Positions 8,779 through 16,447 of a stretch of 64,000 bases of DNA are shown piece by piece (the stretch's first letter is position 1; each line of letters starts with the position of its first letter). Source of the DNA: Kaistia terrae (GTDB taxonomy: Bacteria > Pseudomonadota > Alphaproteobacteria > Rhizobiales > Kaistiaceae); the NCBI RefSeq assembly GCF_026344005.1, contig NZ_JAPKNH010000011.1, positions 1-64,000 of the forward strand. Direction: 5' to 3'. The position numbers were made by a program, and so were the translations under genes. The notes beneath the pieces were generated by a model. That model was not told the DNA's origin and did no database searches. It saw only the letters and a list, made by a program, of their open reading frames with translations.

Positions 8779-8819
8779 AAAATAGCGGCCGGGTACTTTC
8801 CTTCTTTGCCGAAACGCAA
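8779..8819 (-). promoter_or_regulatory. nirK promoter with Crp/Fnr-type (NnrR-like) box
   Basis: TTGCGTTTCGGCAA on the minus strand (8819-8806) has the TTG-N8-CAA form of Fnr/NnrR/FixK sites. A TATTTT -10-like hexamer lies at 8784-8779, its centre 31 bases away, the spacing expected for an activator bound near -41.5. Activation of nirK by the Crp/Fnr protein encoded at 10753 is inferred. Confidence 0.6.
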
Positions 8820-8835
8820 GGAGAGGCGCGAATGA

Positions 8836-10038
8836 TTACGAAATCTGCGGAGATTTGGCAGCTTGCCGGCGTGGCCGGCAAAGCATGCCGCCATAGAGCA
8901 GGGCAAAGCCCAGAAACGCCGCCGCCCAAGCCAAGGCGGAGAGATGAAGGAGCCAGTCTCCCGGCAAACCGAGCGCGGCGGCGATGCGCGCAGCCGCGGC
9001 GATCAGGATGGCGGCGAAGACGAAACTGCCCGCCCTGCCGGCACGCAGCGGATTACCAGTATGGCCCAGCGTGGCGCGGACCATGACGGCGAGCGTCATG
9101 GTGCCGATGGCGCCGACACCAAACGTGTGCAGCCCGGCGACGGTGGCGACGATTTCCGGCAGCAGAATCGCCAGCGCGGTCAAAAACAGACCAAGCGGCA
9201 CGAAGGCATAGGCAACGTGCAGGATCAGCACGAGGGGATCGCGCAGCGTGCGGTCGCCCGCCCATCGGGCAAGCCGGATCGCGTTGAGGAAGGCGGCGAC
9301 CAGAAGCGCCGTGCCGGCCTCCGCTCGCTCCGGCCAGAAGGTCCACGCCATCAGCGCCAGCGCCGTGAGCAGGATCGTCGCCATGTCGAAACGGTTGAGG
9401 GGCACCGGCAGGCGGCCGGGATTCTCGCGGGCCAGCCAATTGCGGGTGAAGCTCGGGATGAGGCGGCCGCCAATCACCATCACCAGAACGATGGCCCCGC
9501 CGATCGCCAGTCTTCGGGCGATGTCGGACAGGCCTTCGACATGCGCCTCGATATGGAAAAGAATATTGGCCGCCAAGAGAACGGCGACCGGGATGAGAAC
9601 CTTGAGATTGCGCCAGTTGCGGCCCGCGACGATTTCCACCGTAGCGGCGGCGGCGACGGCCAGCAGGAAGGCGCAATCGATCAGGGCGGCCAGCAACCAG
9701 CCCGTCTGCGCCGAATAGAACACGGCAAACCGGCCGGCGAGCCATAGCAGCACCAGCGCGAGCAGGGGCAGCCCCTGCACCGGCAGGCGGCCAGTCCAGT
9801 TTGGGATGGCGGTCAGAAGGAAGCCCGTCAAAACGGCCGCCAGATAGCCGAACAACAGTTCATGCACATGCCAGTCGACCGGGACAAACACGCTCGACGT
9901 CGCCAAATGGCCATGCAGGAGCGGCAGCCAGAACAGGATCGACAGGCCGGCATAAAGCGCGCCGAGCCCGAAGAATGGCCGGAAGCCATAGGAAAGAATG
10001 GCGGGGTGGCGGCCCGGCCGGGTGCGGGGAATGGCCAT
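8836..10038 (-). CDS. nnrS: NnrS-family heme-copper membrane protein
   Basis: 400 residues with about twelve hydrophobic segments. The start Y-G-F-R-P-F-F-G-L-G and the W-H-V-H-E-L-L-F-G-Y stretch near residue 57 are typical of NnrS, which holds heme and copper in the inner membrane and protects cells from nitric oxide stress; its exact reaction is not known. The gene lies between nirK and the pseudoazurin gene, all on the minus strand, which suits a role when nitrite is being reduced to NO. Only 55 bases separate it from pseudoazurin, and these hold a hairpin, so it may be read through at reduced level from the pseudoazurin promoter. Confidence 0.92.
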   Translation of the reverse strand: MAIPRTRPGRHPAILSYGFRPFFGLGALYAGLSILFWLPLLHGHLATSSVFVPVDWHVHELLFGYLAAVLTGFLLTAIPNWTGRLPVQGLPLLALVLLWLAGRFAVFYSAQTGWLLAALIDCAFLLAVAAAATVEIVAGRNWRNLKVLIPVAVLLAANILFHIEAHVEGLSDIARRLAIGGAIVLVMVIGGRLIPSFTRNWLARENPGRLPVPLNRFDMATILLTALALMAWTFWPERAEAGTALLVAAFLNAIRLARWAGDRTLRDPLVLILHVAYAFVPLGLFLTALAILLPEIVATVAGLHTFGVGAIGTMTLAVMVRATLGHTGNPLRAGRAGSFVFAAILIAAAARIAAALGLPGDWLLHLSALAWAAAFLGFALLYGGMLCRPRRQAAKSPQIS

Positions 10039-10055
10039 TCAGGAAATCCCGGTAG

Positions 10056-10077
10056 GGGCCGGATGAGATTCCGGCCC
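10056..10077 (-). terminator. Hairpin between pseudoazurin and nnrS
   Basis: Perfect eight-base arms GGGCCGGA and TCCGGCCC around a six-base loop. No run of T follows on the minus strand, so it looks more like a partial terminator or mRNA stabiliser that could set different levels of pseudoazurin and NnrS than a full stop. Confidence 0.45.
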
Positions 10078-10093
10078 GGTGGGCAGGCAACGA

Positions 10094-10534
10094 TCAGTTG
10101 GCGGGAACTTGCGCCAGCAGCGCCTCGAAGGCCTTCTTGGCCTTGCCGGGATGCTTTACCGCCTGCGCCTCGGCCAGGTTAGCCGGCTTTCCGACGACGA
10201 TCAGGGCCACCATGCCCATGCCGTAATGAGGCGTGCACTTCACGCCATAGACGCCCTCTGCGTCGACGGTCACGGTGATCTTCTCGCTCATCTTGCCTTT
10301 GAAGGGCTCGGCGCCGGCGGGGAGCATGCCCTTGACGGATTCGGCATCATGGGACTTGTCGGTCGGCAGGAAGGTGACGGTATCGCCGGGAGCCGCCGTG
10401 ATGAAATCGGGCTGGAATACCATGGCGCCCTTTTCGCCCTTGTTCAGCATCTGGACCTGGTGATCCGCGGCTTGGGCGCCGCTCGCCATGGCGATTGCAA
10501 TGACTGCCGCGGCCAAGGCCATAGTCCGTTTCAT
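10094..10534 (-). CDS. Pseudoazurin (blue copper electron carrier)
   Basis: 146 residues with a signal peptide ending A-Q-A-A near residue 23. The mature protein has all four type 1 copper ligands in family order: His62, then Cys100, His103 and Met108 in K-C-T-P-H-Y-G-M-G-M. Pseudoazurin is a periplasmic carrier that passes electrons from cytochromes to copper nitrite reductase, so its place next to nirK and nnrS is expected. The promoter shows a Crp/Fnr-type box centred 32 bases from a TATAGA element, and an additional palindrome lies in the leader. The Crp/Fnr regulator gene diverges from it. Confidence 0.93.
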   Translation of the reverse strand: MKRTMALAAAVIAIAMASGAQAADHQVQMLNKGEKGAMVFQPDFITAAPGDTVTFLPTDKSHDAESVKGMLPAGAEPFKGKMSEKITVTVDAEGVYGVKCTPHYGMGMVALIVVGKPANLAEAQAVKHPGKAKKAFEALLAQVPAN

Positions 10535-10557
10535 AGTGCGTTCCTTCGTTTCAAGCC

Positions 10558-10577
10558 GTGATGATCCCTGTCATCAC
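10558..10577. promoter_or_regulatory. Perfect 7-bp inverted repeat in the pseudoazurin leader
   Basis: GTGATGA-N6-TCATCAC, a 20-base perfect palindrome with the N6 spacing seen in many Crp-type sites. It lies 24-43 bases upstream of the pseudoazurin start and overlaps the predicted transcription start (about 10575). It could be a second operator, possibly repressing, or an RNA hairpin. No protein can be assigned. Confidence 0.5.
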
Positions 10578-10581
10578 CCTC

Positions 10582-10624
10582 TCTATAGACGGCCCGCCGA
10601 CGGTCGGATTTGTTACAGCGCAAA
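10582..10624 (-). promoter_or_regulatory. Pseudoazurin promoter with Crp/Fnr-type box
   Basis: TTTGCGCTGTAACAAA on the minus strand (10624-10609) carries TTG-N8-CAA within TTTG/CAAA arms. A TATAGA -10-like hexamer sits at 10587-10582. Box centre to -10 centre is 32 bases, which would put the box at -41.5, the class II activator position. The half-site TTGCG is shared with the nirK box. Confidence 0.65.
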
Positions 10625-10752
10625 GAAGCGAACGGATCTGGAACCGAAGAGGCAGGTAACGACGCTTGCGATTTACCAGGCGGAATGGGAGATTGCGGCG
10701 CGCTCGCACAAATCCCCCGGAAGCGGCCCGAAGCGTCGCGCTGAGAGGAACC

Positions 10753-11457
10753 ATGAGCCAACTGGATCGCTCCCTGATCATGGGGCTGCCGCCCTTCGAG
10801 ACCGCCTCGCCTGCGAACCTCGACTACGTTCTCTCCAGCGCCCGCTCCTTGCGAATCGCTAAGGATTCGGTGGTTTTCGAGCAGGAGGGGGCGGCGCATT
10901 CCTTCTTCCTGCTGCTCGACGGGCATGTCCGCGTCGTCAAGACCACGCCGGATGGCGATCAGGTGATCGTGCGCTATATCAGTCCCGGCGAACTGCTTGG
11001 GATAGCCCAGGCGCTGGGGCGCTCAACCTATCCCGCCAGCGCGATCGCTGCGGTCGATTGCGTCGTGCTGGCATGGCCGGGCGCGCTCTGGAGCGACTTC
11101 ATCCAGCGGATACCGGCCTTCGGCACCAATACCTACAAGACCATCGGCGCCCGCCTGCAGGACGTACAGACCCGCCTTGTCGAAATGGCGACCGAGCGGG
11201 TCGAGCAGCGGGTCGCCAACGCCTTGCTGCGGCTTGCCAGCCAGACAGGAATAAAGACGGAGGCGGGAATTCGGATCGATTTTCCGATCTCGCGCCAGGA
11301 TATCGCCGAAATGACCGGGACCACGCTGCACACGGTCAGTCGTCTCCTGACGGCCTGGGAGGCGAAAGGGCTGGTCGAGAGCGGCCGTCAGCGCGTGACG
11401 GTCGTGGCGCCGCATCGCCTCATGCTGCTCGCCGAAGGCAAGGCCGGCAAGGATTGA
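10753..11457 (+). CDS. Crp/Fnr-family transcription regulator (NnrR/Dnr-like)
   Basis: 234 residues from the ATG at 10753, with GAGAGGAA upstream. An N-terminal cyclic-nucleotide-binding-like beta roll covers about residues 20-120, a dimer helix about 125-155 and the winged helix-turn-helix about 165-230, with recognition helix T-L-H-T-V-S-R-L-L. There is no N-terminal cysteine cluster, so it is not an oxygen-sensing iron-sulfur Fnr. Its divergence from pseudoazurin, between nirK/nnrS and ccoNOQP, and the TTG-N8-CAA boxes in front of four of these units make it the likely local regulator responding to NO or low oxygen. The effector is inferred. FixK-like control by a distant gene is possible for the TTGAT-type box at ccoN. 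Confidence 0.85.
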   Translation: MSQLDRSLIMGLPPFETASPANLDYVLSSARSLRIAKDSVVFEQEGAAHSFFLLLDGHVRVVKTTPDGDQVIVRYISPGELLGIAQALGRSTYPASAIAAVDCVVLAWPGALWSDFIQRIPAFGTNTYKTIGARLQDVQTRLVEMATERVEQRVANALLRLASQTGIKTEAGIRIDFPISRQDIAEMTGTTLHTVSRLLTAWEAKGLVESGRQRVTVVAPHRLMLLAEGKAGKD

Positions 11458-11458
11458 T

Positions 11459-11668
11459 CTAGCCCGGACCATCTTCGATCACGCGCCGGACGTCTTCGAG
11501 GAAAACGGCCCTATCGACGCCATTGTCGCGGCATGCCTCGGCGACCGTCTGGAACGGCGCCATCGGACAGCCGACGCACAGCATGTGATGACGGAGAACC
11601 ACACGGATGGTCTTCGGCCACCGCCGCATGATCGCGTCCATCGACATCGTCTCCAGCGCCACTTCCAT
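11459..11668 (-). CDS. DUF1858 small redox protein (CxxC)
   Basis: 69 residues from the ATG at 11668; a GTG directly before it is an alternative start. GGGAG lies eight bases upstream. The DUF1858 fold is recognised by M-S-M-D-A-I-M-R-R-W-P and the C-V-G-C-P-M pair (Cys31, Cys34). Members are often found beside denitrification, hybrid-cluster and nitric-oxide genes and are thought to be redox or metal-binding helpers, without a proven function. It converges with the Crp/Fnr gene, one base apart, and has its own TTG-N8-CAA box upstream. Confidence 0.8.
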   Translation of the reverse strand: MEVALETMSMDAIMRRWPKTIRVVLRHHMLCVGCPMAPFQTVAEACRDNGVDRAVFLEDVRRVIEDGPG

Positions 11669-11695
11669 CACCTTCGCTCCCGCTGACCCATCGGC

Positions 11696-11737
11696 AGAGT
11701 AGGCGTCTCACCGCGACCGCTCCTTGCGTTGATGCAA
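11696..11737 (-). promoter_or_regulatory. DUF1858-gene promoter with Crp/Fnr-type box
   Basis: CCTTGC-N6-GCAAGG at 11722-11739 is a perfect palindrome containing TTGCGTTGATGCAA (TTG-N8-CAA). On the minus strand a TACTCT hexamer lies at 11701-11696, centre 32 bases from the box centre, again the -41.5 geometry. The spacing and the TTGCG half-site match the nirK and pseudoazurin boxes. Confidence 0.6.
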
Positions 11738-11821
11738 GGATAGAGGCGGTTTTCTGCTCGGCGACGTGGAGGTTCTGAAGACCATTCAAGTCATCGCCAG
11801 CAACGCTTTTTGCCTCTCTCT

Positions 11822-11835
11822 TTGATCTAGAACAA
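11822..11835 (+). promoter_or_regulatory. FixK/Fnr-type box upstream of ccoN
   Basis: TTGATCTAGAACAA, one half-site exactly TTGAT as in Fnr/FixK sites, within the TTG-N8-CAA frame. It lies 96 bases upstream of the ccoN start; a weak -10-like TAGAAG lies 30 bases from its centre. Low-oxygen activation of cbb3 operons by FixK or Fnr is well established in Rhizobiales. Confidence 0.65.
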
Positions 11836-11930
11836 ATACGAACGCGCTGAATTCCTAGAAGGTCCAGCCGCGCGCAGCCTCTCGTGAAGGCGGCGCGATG
11901 GCGTGATTTCTGGAATATGAGGGCTCGGAT

Positions 11931-13586
11931 ATGGTTGCGGGATTAAGCAGGGGCGATCGGCAGGTCGCACTCGCGATCTCGATTCTGATCGCACTTTGCG
12001 GCCTGGCGCTTGCCGCCGTTGGCCGCGGCGATCCGATCGGGACCCATGGTTTCATCATTCTTCTCTACGCCCTCGGCGTGAGCTTCTTCGTGATCGCGGG
12101 CTATTACGCGCCCGAGCCCGACATTTCGCGGCTGTTGCGCTACTATGATGACCCGACCAAGGTCGGCATCGTGCTCGCCATGGCCTGGGCCGTATTCGGC
12201 CTCACCTTCGGTGTCTGGGTCGCCGCCCTGTTGGCTTGGCCCGATCTCACCTTCGACGCAGGCTGGGCGAGTTTTGGCCGCATCCGGCCGGTGCATACGA
12301 CGAGCGTCATCTTCGGCTTCGGCGGCAATGCGCTGATCGCCACCTCCTTCCATGTACTCCAGCGCACGTCGCGGGCGCGGCTGCCCGAGCAGATCAGCCC
12401 CTGGTTCGTGCTGCTCGGCTACAATCTCTTCTGCATCATCGCGGTGAGCGGCTATTTCATCGGCGTCACGCAGTCCAAGGAGTATGCCGAGCCGGAATGG
12501 TACGCCGACATTTTCCTGGTCGTCGTCTGGGTCGTCTACTTCCTGATCTACATACGCACGCTGCAGCGGCGCAAAGAGCCCCATATCTACGTCGCCAACT
12601 GGTACTACATGGCGTTCATCCTGGTCGTGGCGGTGCTGCACATCGTCAACAACCTCGCCGTGCCTGTATCGTTCGGCCACGCCAAGAGCTACTCGCTGTT
12701 CTCCGGCGTGCAGGATGCGATGACCCAGTGGTGGTATGGCCACAACGCCGTCGCCTTCTTCCTGACCGCCGGCTTCCTCGGCATGATGTATTATTACCTG
12801 CCGAAGCGCGCCGGGCGGCCGATCTTCTCCTACAGGCTGTCGATCATCAGTTTCTGGGGCATCACCTTCATGTATATGTGGGCGGGCTCGCACCATCTGC
12901 ACTACACGGCCCTGCCGCAATGGGTGCAGACACTTGGCATGACCTTCTCGATCGTGCTGCTCGTGCCGTCCTGGGCCTCCGCCGGCAATGCGCTGGCGAC
13001 CCTGAACGGCGCCTGGCACAAGGTTCGCGACGACGCCACGCTGCGCTTCATGATGGTCGCCGCCGTCTTCTACGGCCTTTCGACTTTCGAGGGCTCGTTC
13101 ATGGCGATCCGCGCTGTCAATTCGCTGAGCCACTACACCGACTGGACGGTAGGCCATGTCCATGCCGGCGCGCTCGGCTGGGTGGCGATGATCTCCTTCG
13201 GCTCGATCTATGCGCTGGTGCCGTGGATGTGGAAGCGCGAACGCATGTATTCGTCGAAGCTTATCGAGTGGCACTTCTGGTTGGCGCTCGCCGGGACCGT
13301 CGTCTACGTCTTCGCGATGTGGAATTCGGGCATCATTCAGGGCCTGATGTGGCGCACCTATAATGAAAGCGGGACGCTGGCCTATTCCTTCGTCGACTCT
13401 CTGGTTGCGATGCATCCCTATTACATCGCACGCACCTTTGGCGGCCTGCTGTTCCTGATCGGCGCAATCCTCGGCTCCTACAACATCTGGATGACCATCC
13501 GTCAGCCGGGAACCGCTCTCGCCAGCCAGGGCGAAGCGGACGAGCCGCACCTTGCGCCCCAACCCGCCCTTCAGGCTGGAGAATAG
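11931..13586 (+). CDS. ccoN: Cytochrome cbb3 oxidase subunit I
   Basis: Catalytic subunit of the high-affinity terminal oxidase, 551 residues with about twelve to fourteen membrane segments. It holds the low-spin heme b and the heme b3-CuB centre. Visible ligands: His near residue 122 (R-P-V-H-T-T), CuB-region histidines in W-W-Y-G-H-N (about 271) and S-H-H-L-H-Y (about 320), and the G-H-V-H-A-G pair near 409 for the two hemes. The start ATG has GAGGG upstream and sits downstream of the FixK/Fnr box. First gene of ccoNOQP. Confidence 0.97.
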   Translation: MVAGLSRGDRQVALAISILIALCGLALAAVGRGDPIGTHGFIILLYALGVSFFVIAGYYAPEPDISRLLRYYDDPTKVGIVLAMAWAVFGLTFGVWVAALLAWPDLTFDAGWASFGRIRPVHTTSVIFGFGGNALIATSFHVLQRTSRARLPEQISPWFVLLGYNLFCIIAVSGYFIGVTQSKEYAEPEWYADIFLVVVWVVYFLIYIRTLQRRKEPHIYVANWYYMAFILVVAVLHIVNNLAVPVSFGHAKSYSLFSGVQDAMTQWWYGHNAVAFFLTAGFLGMMYYYLPKRAGRPIFSYRLSIISFWGITFMYMWAGSHHLHYTALPQWVQTLGMTFSIVLLVPSWASAGNALATLNGAWHKVRDDATLRFMMVAAVFYGLSTFEGSFMAIRAVNSLSHYTDWTVGHVHAGALGWVAMISFGSIYALVPWMWKRERMYSSKLIEWHFWLALAGTVVYVFAMWNSGIIQGLMWRTYNESGTLAYSFVDSLVAMHPYYIARTFGGLLFLIGAILGSYNIWMTIRQPGTALASQGEADEPHLAPQPALQAGE

Positions 13587-13592
13587 CCGACC

Positions 13593-14384
13593 ATGCCGAG
13601 TTTTCATCGCAAGCTCGAACGCAGCGCCATCGGCTTCGTGCTGGCCATCGTCGGCGTTTCGGCGATCGGCGGGTTCGTCGAGATCGCGCCGCTGTTCACG
13701 ATCCACGAGACGGTCGAAAAGGCGCCCGACATGCGCGTCTACACGCCGCTCGAACTGGCGGGGCGCAACATCTATCTGCGCGAAGGCTGCTATGCCTGCC
13801 ACTCGCAGATGATCCGCACCCTGCGCGACGAGGTCGAGCGCTACGGTCCCTATTCGCTGGCAGTCGAGTCCCAGTACGACCATCCGATGCTCTGGGGATC
13901 GAAGCGCACCGGCCCCGATCTCGCCCGCCTCGGCGGCAAGTATTCGGACGCCTGGCAGACGGCGCATCTGCGCAATCCGCGCGACGTCGTGCCCGAATCC
14001 GTCATGCCGAAATATGGCTGGCTGGAGCGGACGACGCTGCGCACCGACGACCTCGGCGATCATCTTCTGGCGATGAGCCGCGTCGGCGTTCCCTACACAC
14101 AGGCGATGATCGACAACGCGCCAGCCGATGCCTACGGCCAGGCAACGCCGGATACGACCTTCGCCACCGACGTCAGCGAACGCTATGGCGAGGCGACCAA
14201 TATCCGCGCCTTCGACGGCGATCCGTCGCGCGTGACCGAGATGGACGCGCTGGTCGCCTATCTTCAGATCCTGGGCAAGCTGACGGACGCAGCCACGGCC
14301 AAGACCGAAGCAACCGGCGCAGAAGCCCCCAAGGCCGAGGCAACGAAGGCCGAGACAGGCGCAACTCAAGCAACGGGAGGCTGA
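13593..14384 (+). CDS. ccoO: Cytochrome cbb3 oxidase subunit II (mono-heme c)
   Basis: 263 residues. One N-terminal membrane anchor (about 12-34) and a periplasmic cytochrome c domain with C-Y-A-C-H near residue 66 and a methionine ligand in E-S-V-M-P-K-Y near 137. It passes electrons from CcoP to CcoN. The last ~35 residues are Ala/Thr/Glu/Lys-rich repeats of K-A-E-A/T type, a low-complexity tail not needed for the fold. Six bases after ccoN. Confidence 0.97.
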   Translation: MPSFHRKLERSAIGFVLAIVGVSAIGGFVEIAPLFTIHETVEKAPDMRVYTPLELAGRNIYLREGCYACHSQMIRTLRDEVERYGPYSLAVESQYDHPMLWGSKRTGPDLARLGGKYSDAWQTAHLRNPRDVVPESVMPKYGWLERTTLRTDDLGDHLLAMSRVGVPYTQAMIDNAPADAYGQATPDTTFATDVSERYGEATNIRAFDGDPSRVTEMDALVAYLQILGKLTDAATAKTEATGAEAPKAEATKAETGATQATGG

Positions 14385-14389
14385 CAGCG

Positions 14390-14560
14390 ATGGACCTCGA
14401 CTATCAATCCGTCGTCGCCTTCTCCAAGAGCTGGGGGCTGTTCTACCTGATCGCGCTCTCCATTGGCGTGCTGGTCTACACGTTCTGGCCGAAGAACAAG
14501 AAGGGCTTCGACCAGGCCAAGAAGAGCATTCTCGACAAGGACGACAAGCCGTGGAACTAG
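14390..14560 (+). CDS. ccoQ: Cytochrome cbb3 oxidase small subunit
   Basis: 56 residues, M-D-L-D-Y-Q to P-W-N. One membrane segment at about 16-34 followed by a charged tail with F-W-P-K-N-K-K-G-F-D, typical for CcoQ, which stabilises the assembled oxidase. It lies between ccoO and ccoP, five bases after ccoO, and its last ten bases overlap the ccoP start. Confidence 0.92.
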   Translation: MDLDYQSVVAFSKSWGLFYLIALSIGVLVYTFWPKNKKGFDQAKKSILDKDDKPWN

Positions 14561-15432
14561 GCAAGCGCGATCCCGTCACCGGACGGACGACGACCGGACA
14601 TGAATGGAACGGCATCGAGGAACTCGACTCGCCGGTGCCGCGCGTCGTGCTGTTCTTTCTGGCCGTCACCATCCTGTTTTCGATCGGATATTGGGTCCTG
14701 ATGCCGGCCTGGCCGCTGGGCTGGACCTATACCAAGGGCGTGCTTGGCATCGACCAGCGCGAAATCGTCACTCGCGAAGTGGCGGATGCCGCCACCGCCC
14801 GCGCCGGCTGGACCGACCGCGTCGCCACGCTGGACTACGCCGCCATCGAGGCTGATCCGGCGCTGATGCAATCCGTCCGCGAAACCGGACGCACGCTGTT
14901 TGTCGACAATTGCGCTGCCTGCCACGGTGTCGATGCCAAGGGCGGTCCGGGCTTCCCCGATCTCAAGGCCAAGAGTTGGCTCTGGGGCGGCACACCGGAA
15001 GCCATCGCCGAAACCATCCGCGTCGGCATCAACTCGACCCATGGCGATACGCGCGTTTCCCAGATGATGGCGTTCGGCAAGGAGGGCATCCTCGACCGCG
15101 AGCAGGTGACCAATGTCGTCGCCTATGTCCGCTCCCTGTCGGGAACGGCGACGGGCGCACCGCTCGACGCCGACCGGGTCAAGGCGGGCCAGGAGGTCTT
15201 CGCGGCCAACTGCGTCGCCTGTCACGGCGAAGCGGGCAAGGGCAATGCCGAACTCGGCGCGCCCGACCTGACCGATCAGGCCTGGATCTATGGCGGCGAC
15301 GCACAGTCGATCTACAGCACGGTTTATGGCGGGCGGCAGGGTCACATGCCGCATTGGGGCGAGCGTCTGAGCCCGATCGACACCAAAATCCTGGCGCTCT
15401 ACGTGCATTCGCTTGAGGGAGAGGCAAAATGA
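14551..15432 (+). CDS. ccoP: Cytochrome cbb3 oxidase subunit III (di-heme c)
   Basis: 293 residues, starting at a GTG at 14551 that overlaps the end of ccoQ. One or two membrane segments near residues 30-52, then two cytochrome c domains with C-A-A-C-H near 121 and C-V-A-C-H near 220. It takes electrons from cytochrome bc1 or soluble carriers and feeds CcoO. Overlaps the next small gene by four bases, so the two are translationally coupled. Confidence 0.96.
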   Translation: MELGKRDPVTGRTTTGHEWNGIEELDSPVPRVVLFFLAVTILFSIGYWVLMPAWPLGWTYTKGVLGIDQREIVTREVADAATARAGWTDRVATLDYAAIEADPALMQSVRETGRTLFVDNCAACHGVDAKGGPGFPDLKAKSWLWGGTPEAIAETIRVGINSTHGDTRVSQMMAFGKEGILDREQVTNVVAYVRSLSGTATGAPLDADRVKAGQEVFAANCVACHGEAGKGNAELGAPDLTDQAWIYGGDAQSIYSTVYGGRQGHMPHWGERLSPIDTKILALYVHSLEGEAK

Positions 15433-15644
15433 GCCTCGCTCGATCAGCGCCCGGAACGCGGGAACGACGGGTGAACTGGAGGTGGATTTCGATCGCCATC
15501 GCTTCGGTCAGCATCGTCGTCCTGCTCGGCGCCAATGCGCATCTCGTCTATGTCGCGCTCCGCTACCAGCCGGATTGCGTCCCGCATGCAAAGGCGGCTT
15601 CCGATTCCGGTGACGGCTTCCGCGCCGCCAAGTCTGCATGCTGA
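15429..15644 (+). CDS. Small single-span membrane protein in the cbb3 operon
   Basis: 71 residues, start ATG overlapping the ccoP stop by four bases. An Arg-rich N-terminus (about 1-19) is followed by one membrane segment (about 19-42) and a short tail with Q-P-D-C-V-P-H near 47-53 and a C-terminal cysteine. I do not recognise a named family. It occupies the place where ccoG/ccoH usually stand, and coupling to ccoP suggests a part in oxidase assembly or as an accessory subunit; this is inference from position only. Confidence 0.7.
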   Translation: MSLARSAPGTRERRVNWRWISIAIASVSIVVLLGANAHLVYVALRYQPDCVPHAKAASDSGDGFRAAKSAC

Positions 15645-15658
15645 GGCAGGAGATTTTC

Positions 15659-16447
15659 ATGGCCACCACCACAAATCCATCCAATGCCCTCCAGCAACCG
15701 CTTGCGCCGTCGCGGCGGCGCGGCCTCGCTCCAGGCGCTGCCTTCGGCTGGCTCGCGGCCGGCTGGCGCGACCTGCTCGTCAGCCCGGCGACCAGCCTCG
15801 TCTACGGACTGGTCGTCTTCGCCATCTCGGTCGTCGTGATCTGGAGCCTGTTCGCTCTCGGCCTCGACTACATCCTCTTCCCGGCGCTGGCCGGCTTCAT
15901 GGTCGTCGGGCCACTCGTCGCGATCGGGCTCTACGCCAAGAGCCGCGACATCGCGCAGGGCCGTCCGGTCTCGCTGGCGCGGATGATCTTCGTGAAGGCA
16001 CGGTCCGGCGCCCAGGTTTGGTTTACCGGTGCCATTCTCTGCCTGCTCATGCTGGTCTGGATGCGCGCCGCGGTAATCATCTACGCGCTGTTCTTCGGCT
16101 TGCGCCCGTTCCCCGGGCTCGATCACGTCGCAACCATGCTGTTCACCACGCCGGTGGGCCTTGCGATGCTTCTGGTCGGAACCGTCGTCGGCGCGCTGTT
16201 CGCGGCCTTCTCCTTCGCCATCAGCACCTTCGCGATCCCGATGTTGCTCGATGAGGATACCGACGCGTTCACGGCAATGGGCACCAGCATTTCGCTGGTC
16301 TGGAACAATCTGCCGGTGATGCTGACCTGGGGCGCGATCGTCCTCGCGCTCTTCGCTGTCTGCGTGGCAACGGGGCTGATCGGTCTGATCGTCGTGTTCC
16401 CGCTGCTGGGCCACGCGACCTGGCACAGCTATGAGGCGATGAAATGA
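15659..16447 (+). CDS. DUF2189 integral membrane protein
   Basis: 262 residues from the ATG at 15659 (GGCAGGAGA upstream). About six hydrophobic segments between residues 40 and 255, with G-W-L-A-A-G-W-R-D-L near 30-40, the usual opening of DUF2189 proteins. Function unknown; family members recur near respiratory genes in alphaproteobacteria. It overlaps ccoI by four bases and so belongs to the same transcript. Confidence 0.8.
   Translation: MATTTNPSNALQQPLAPSRRRGLAPGAAFGWLAAGWRDLLVSPATSLVYGLVVFAISVVVIWSLFALGLDYILFPALAGFMVVGPLVAIGLYAKSRDIAQGRPVSLARMIFVKARSGAQVWFTGAILCLLMLVWMRAAVIIYALFFGLRPFPGLDHVATMLFTTPVGLAMLLVGTVVGALFAAFSFAISTFAIPMLLDEDTDAFTAMGTSISLVWNNLPVMLTWGAIVLALFAVCVATGLIGLIVVFPLLGHATWHSYEAMK

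Noticed and set aside
14283-14381. The Ala/Thr/Glu/Lys repeats at the end of ccoO as a frameshift or repeat insertion
   Set aside because: The frame is intact to its stop and such low-complexity tails occur in CcoO proteins.
11943-14672. A 909-codon open frame on the minus strand opposite ccoN/ccoO/ccoQ
   Set aside because: It lies wholly antisense to clearly identified oxidase genes, is low-complexity and His/Arg-rich, and has no recognisable domain; it results from GC-rich codon use.
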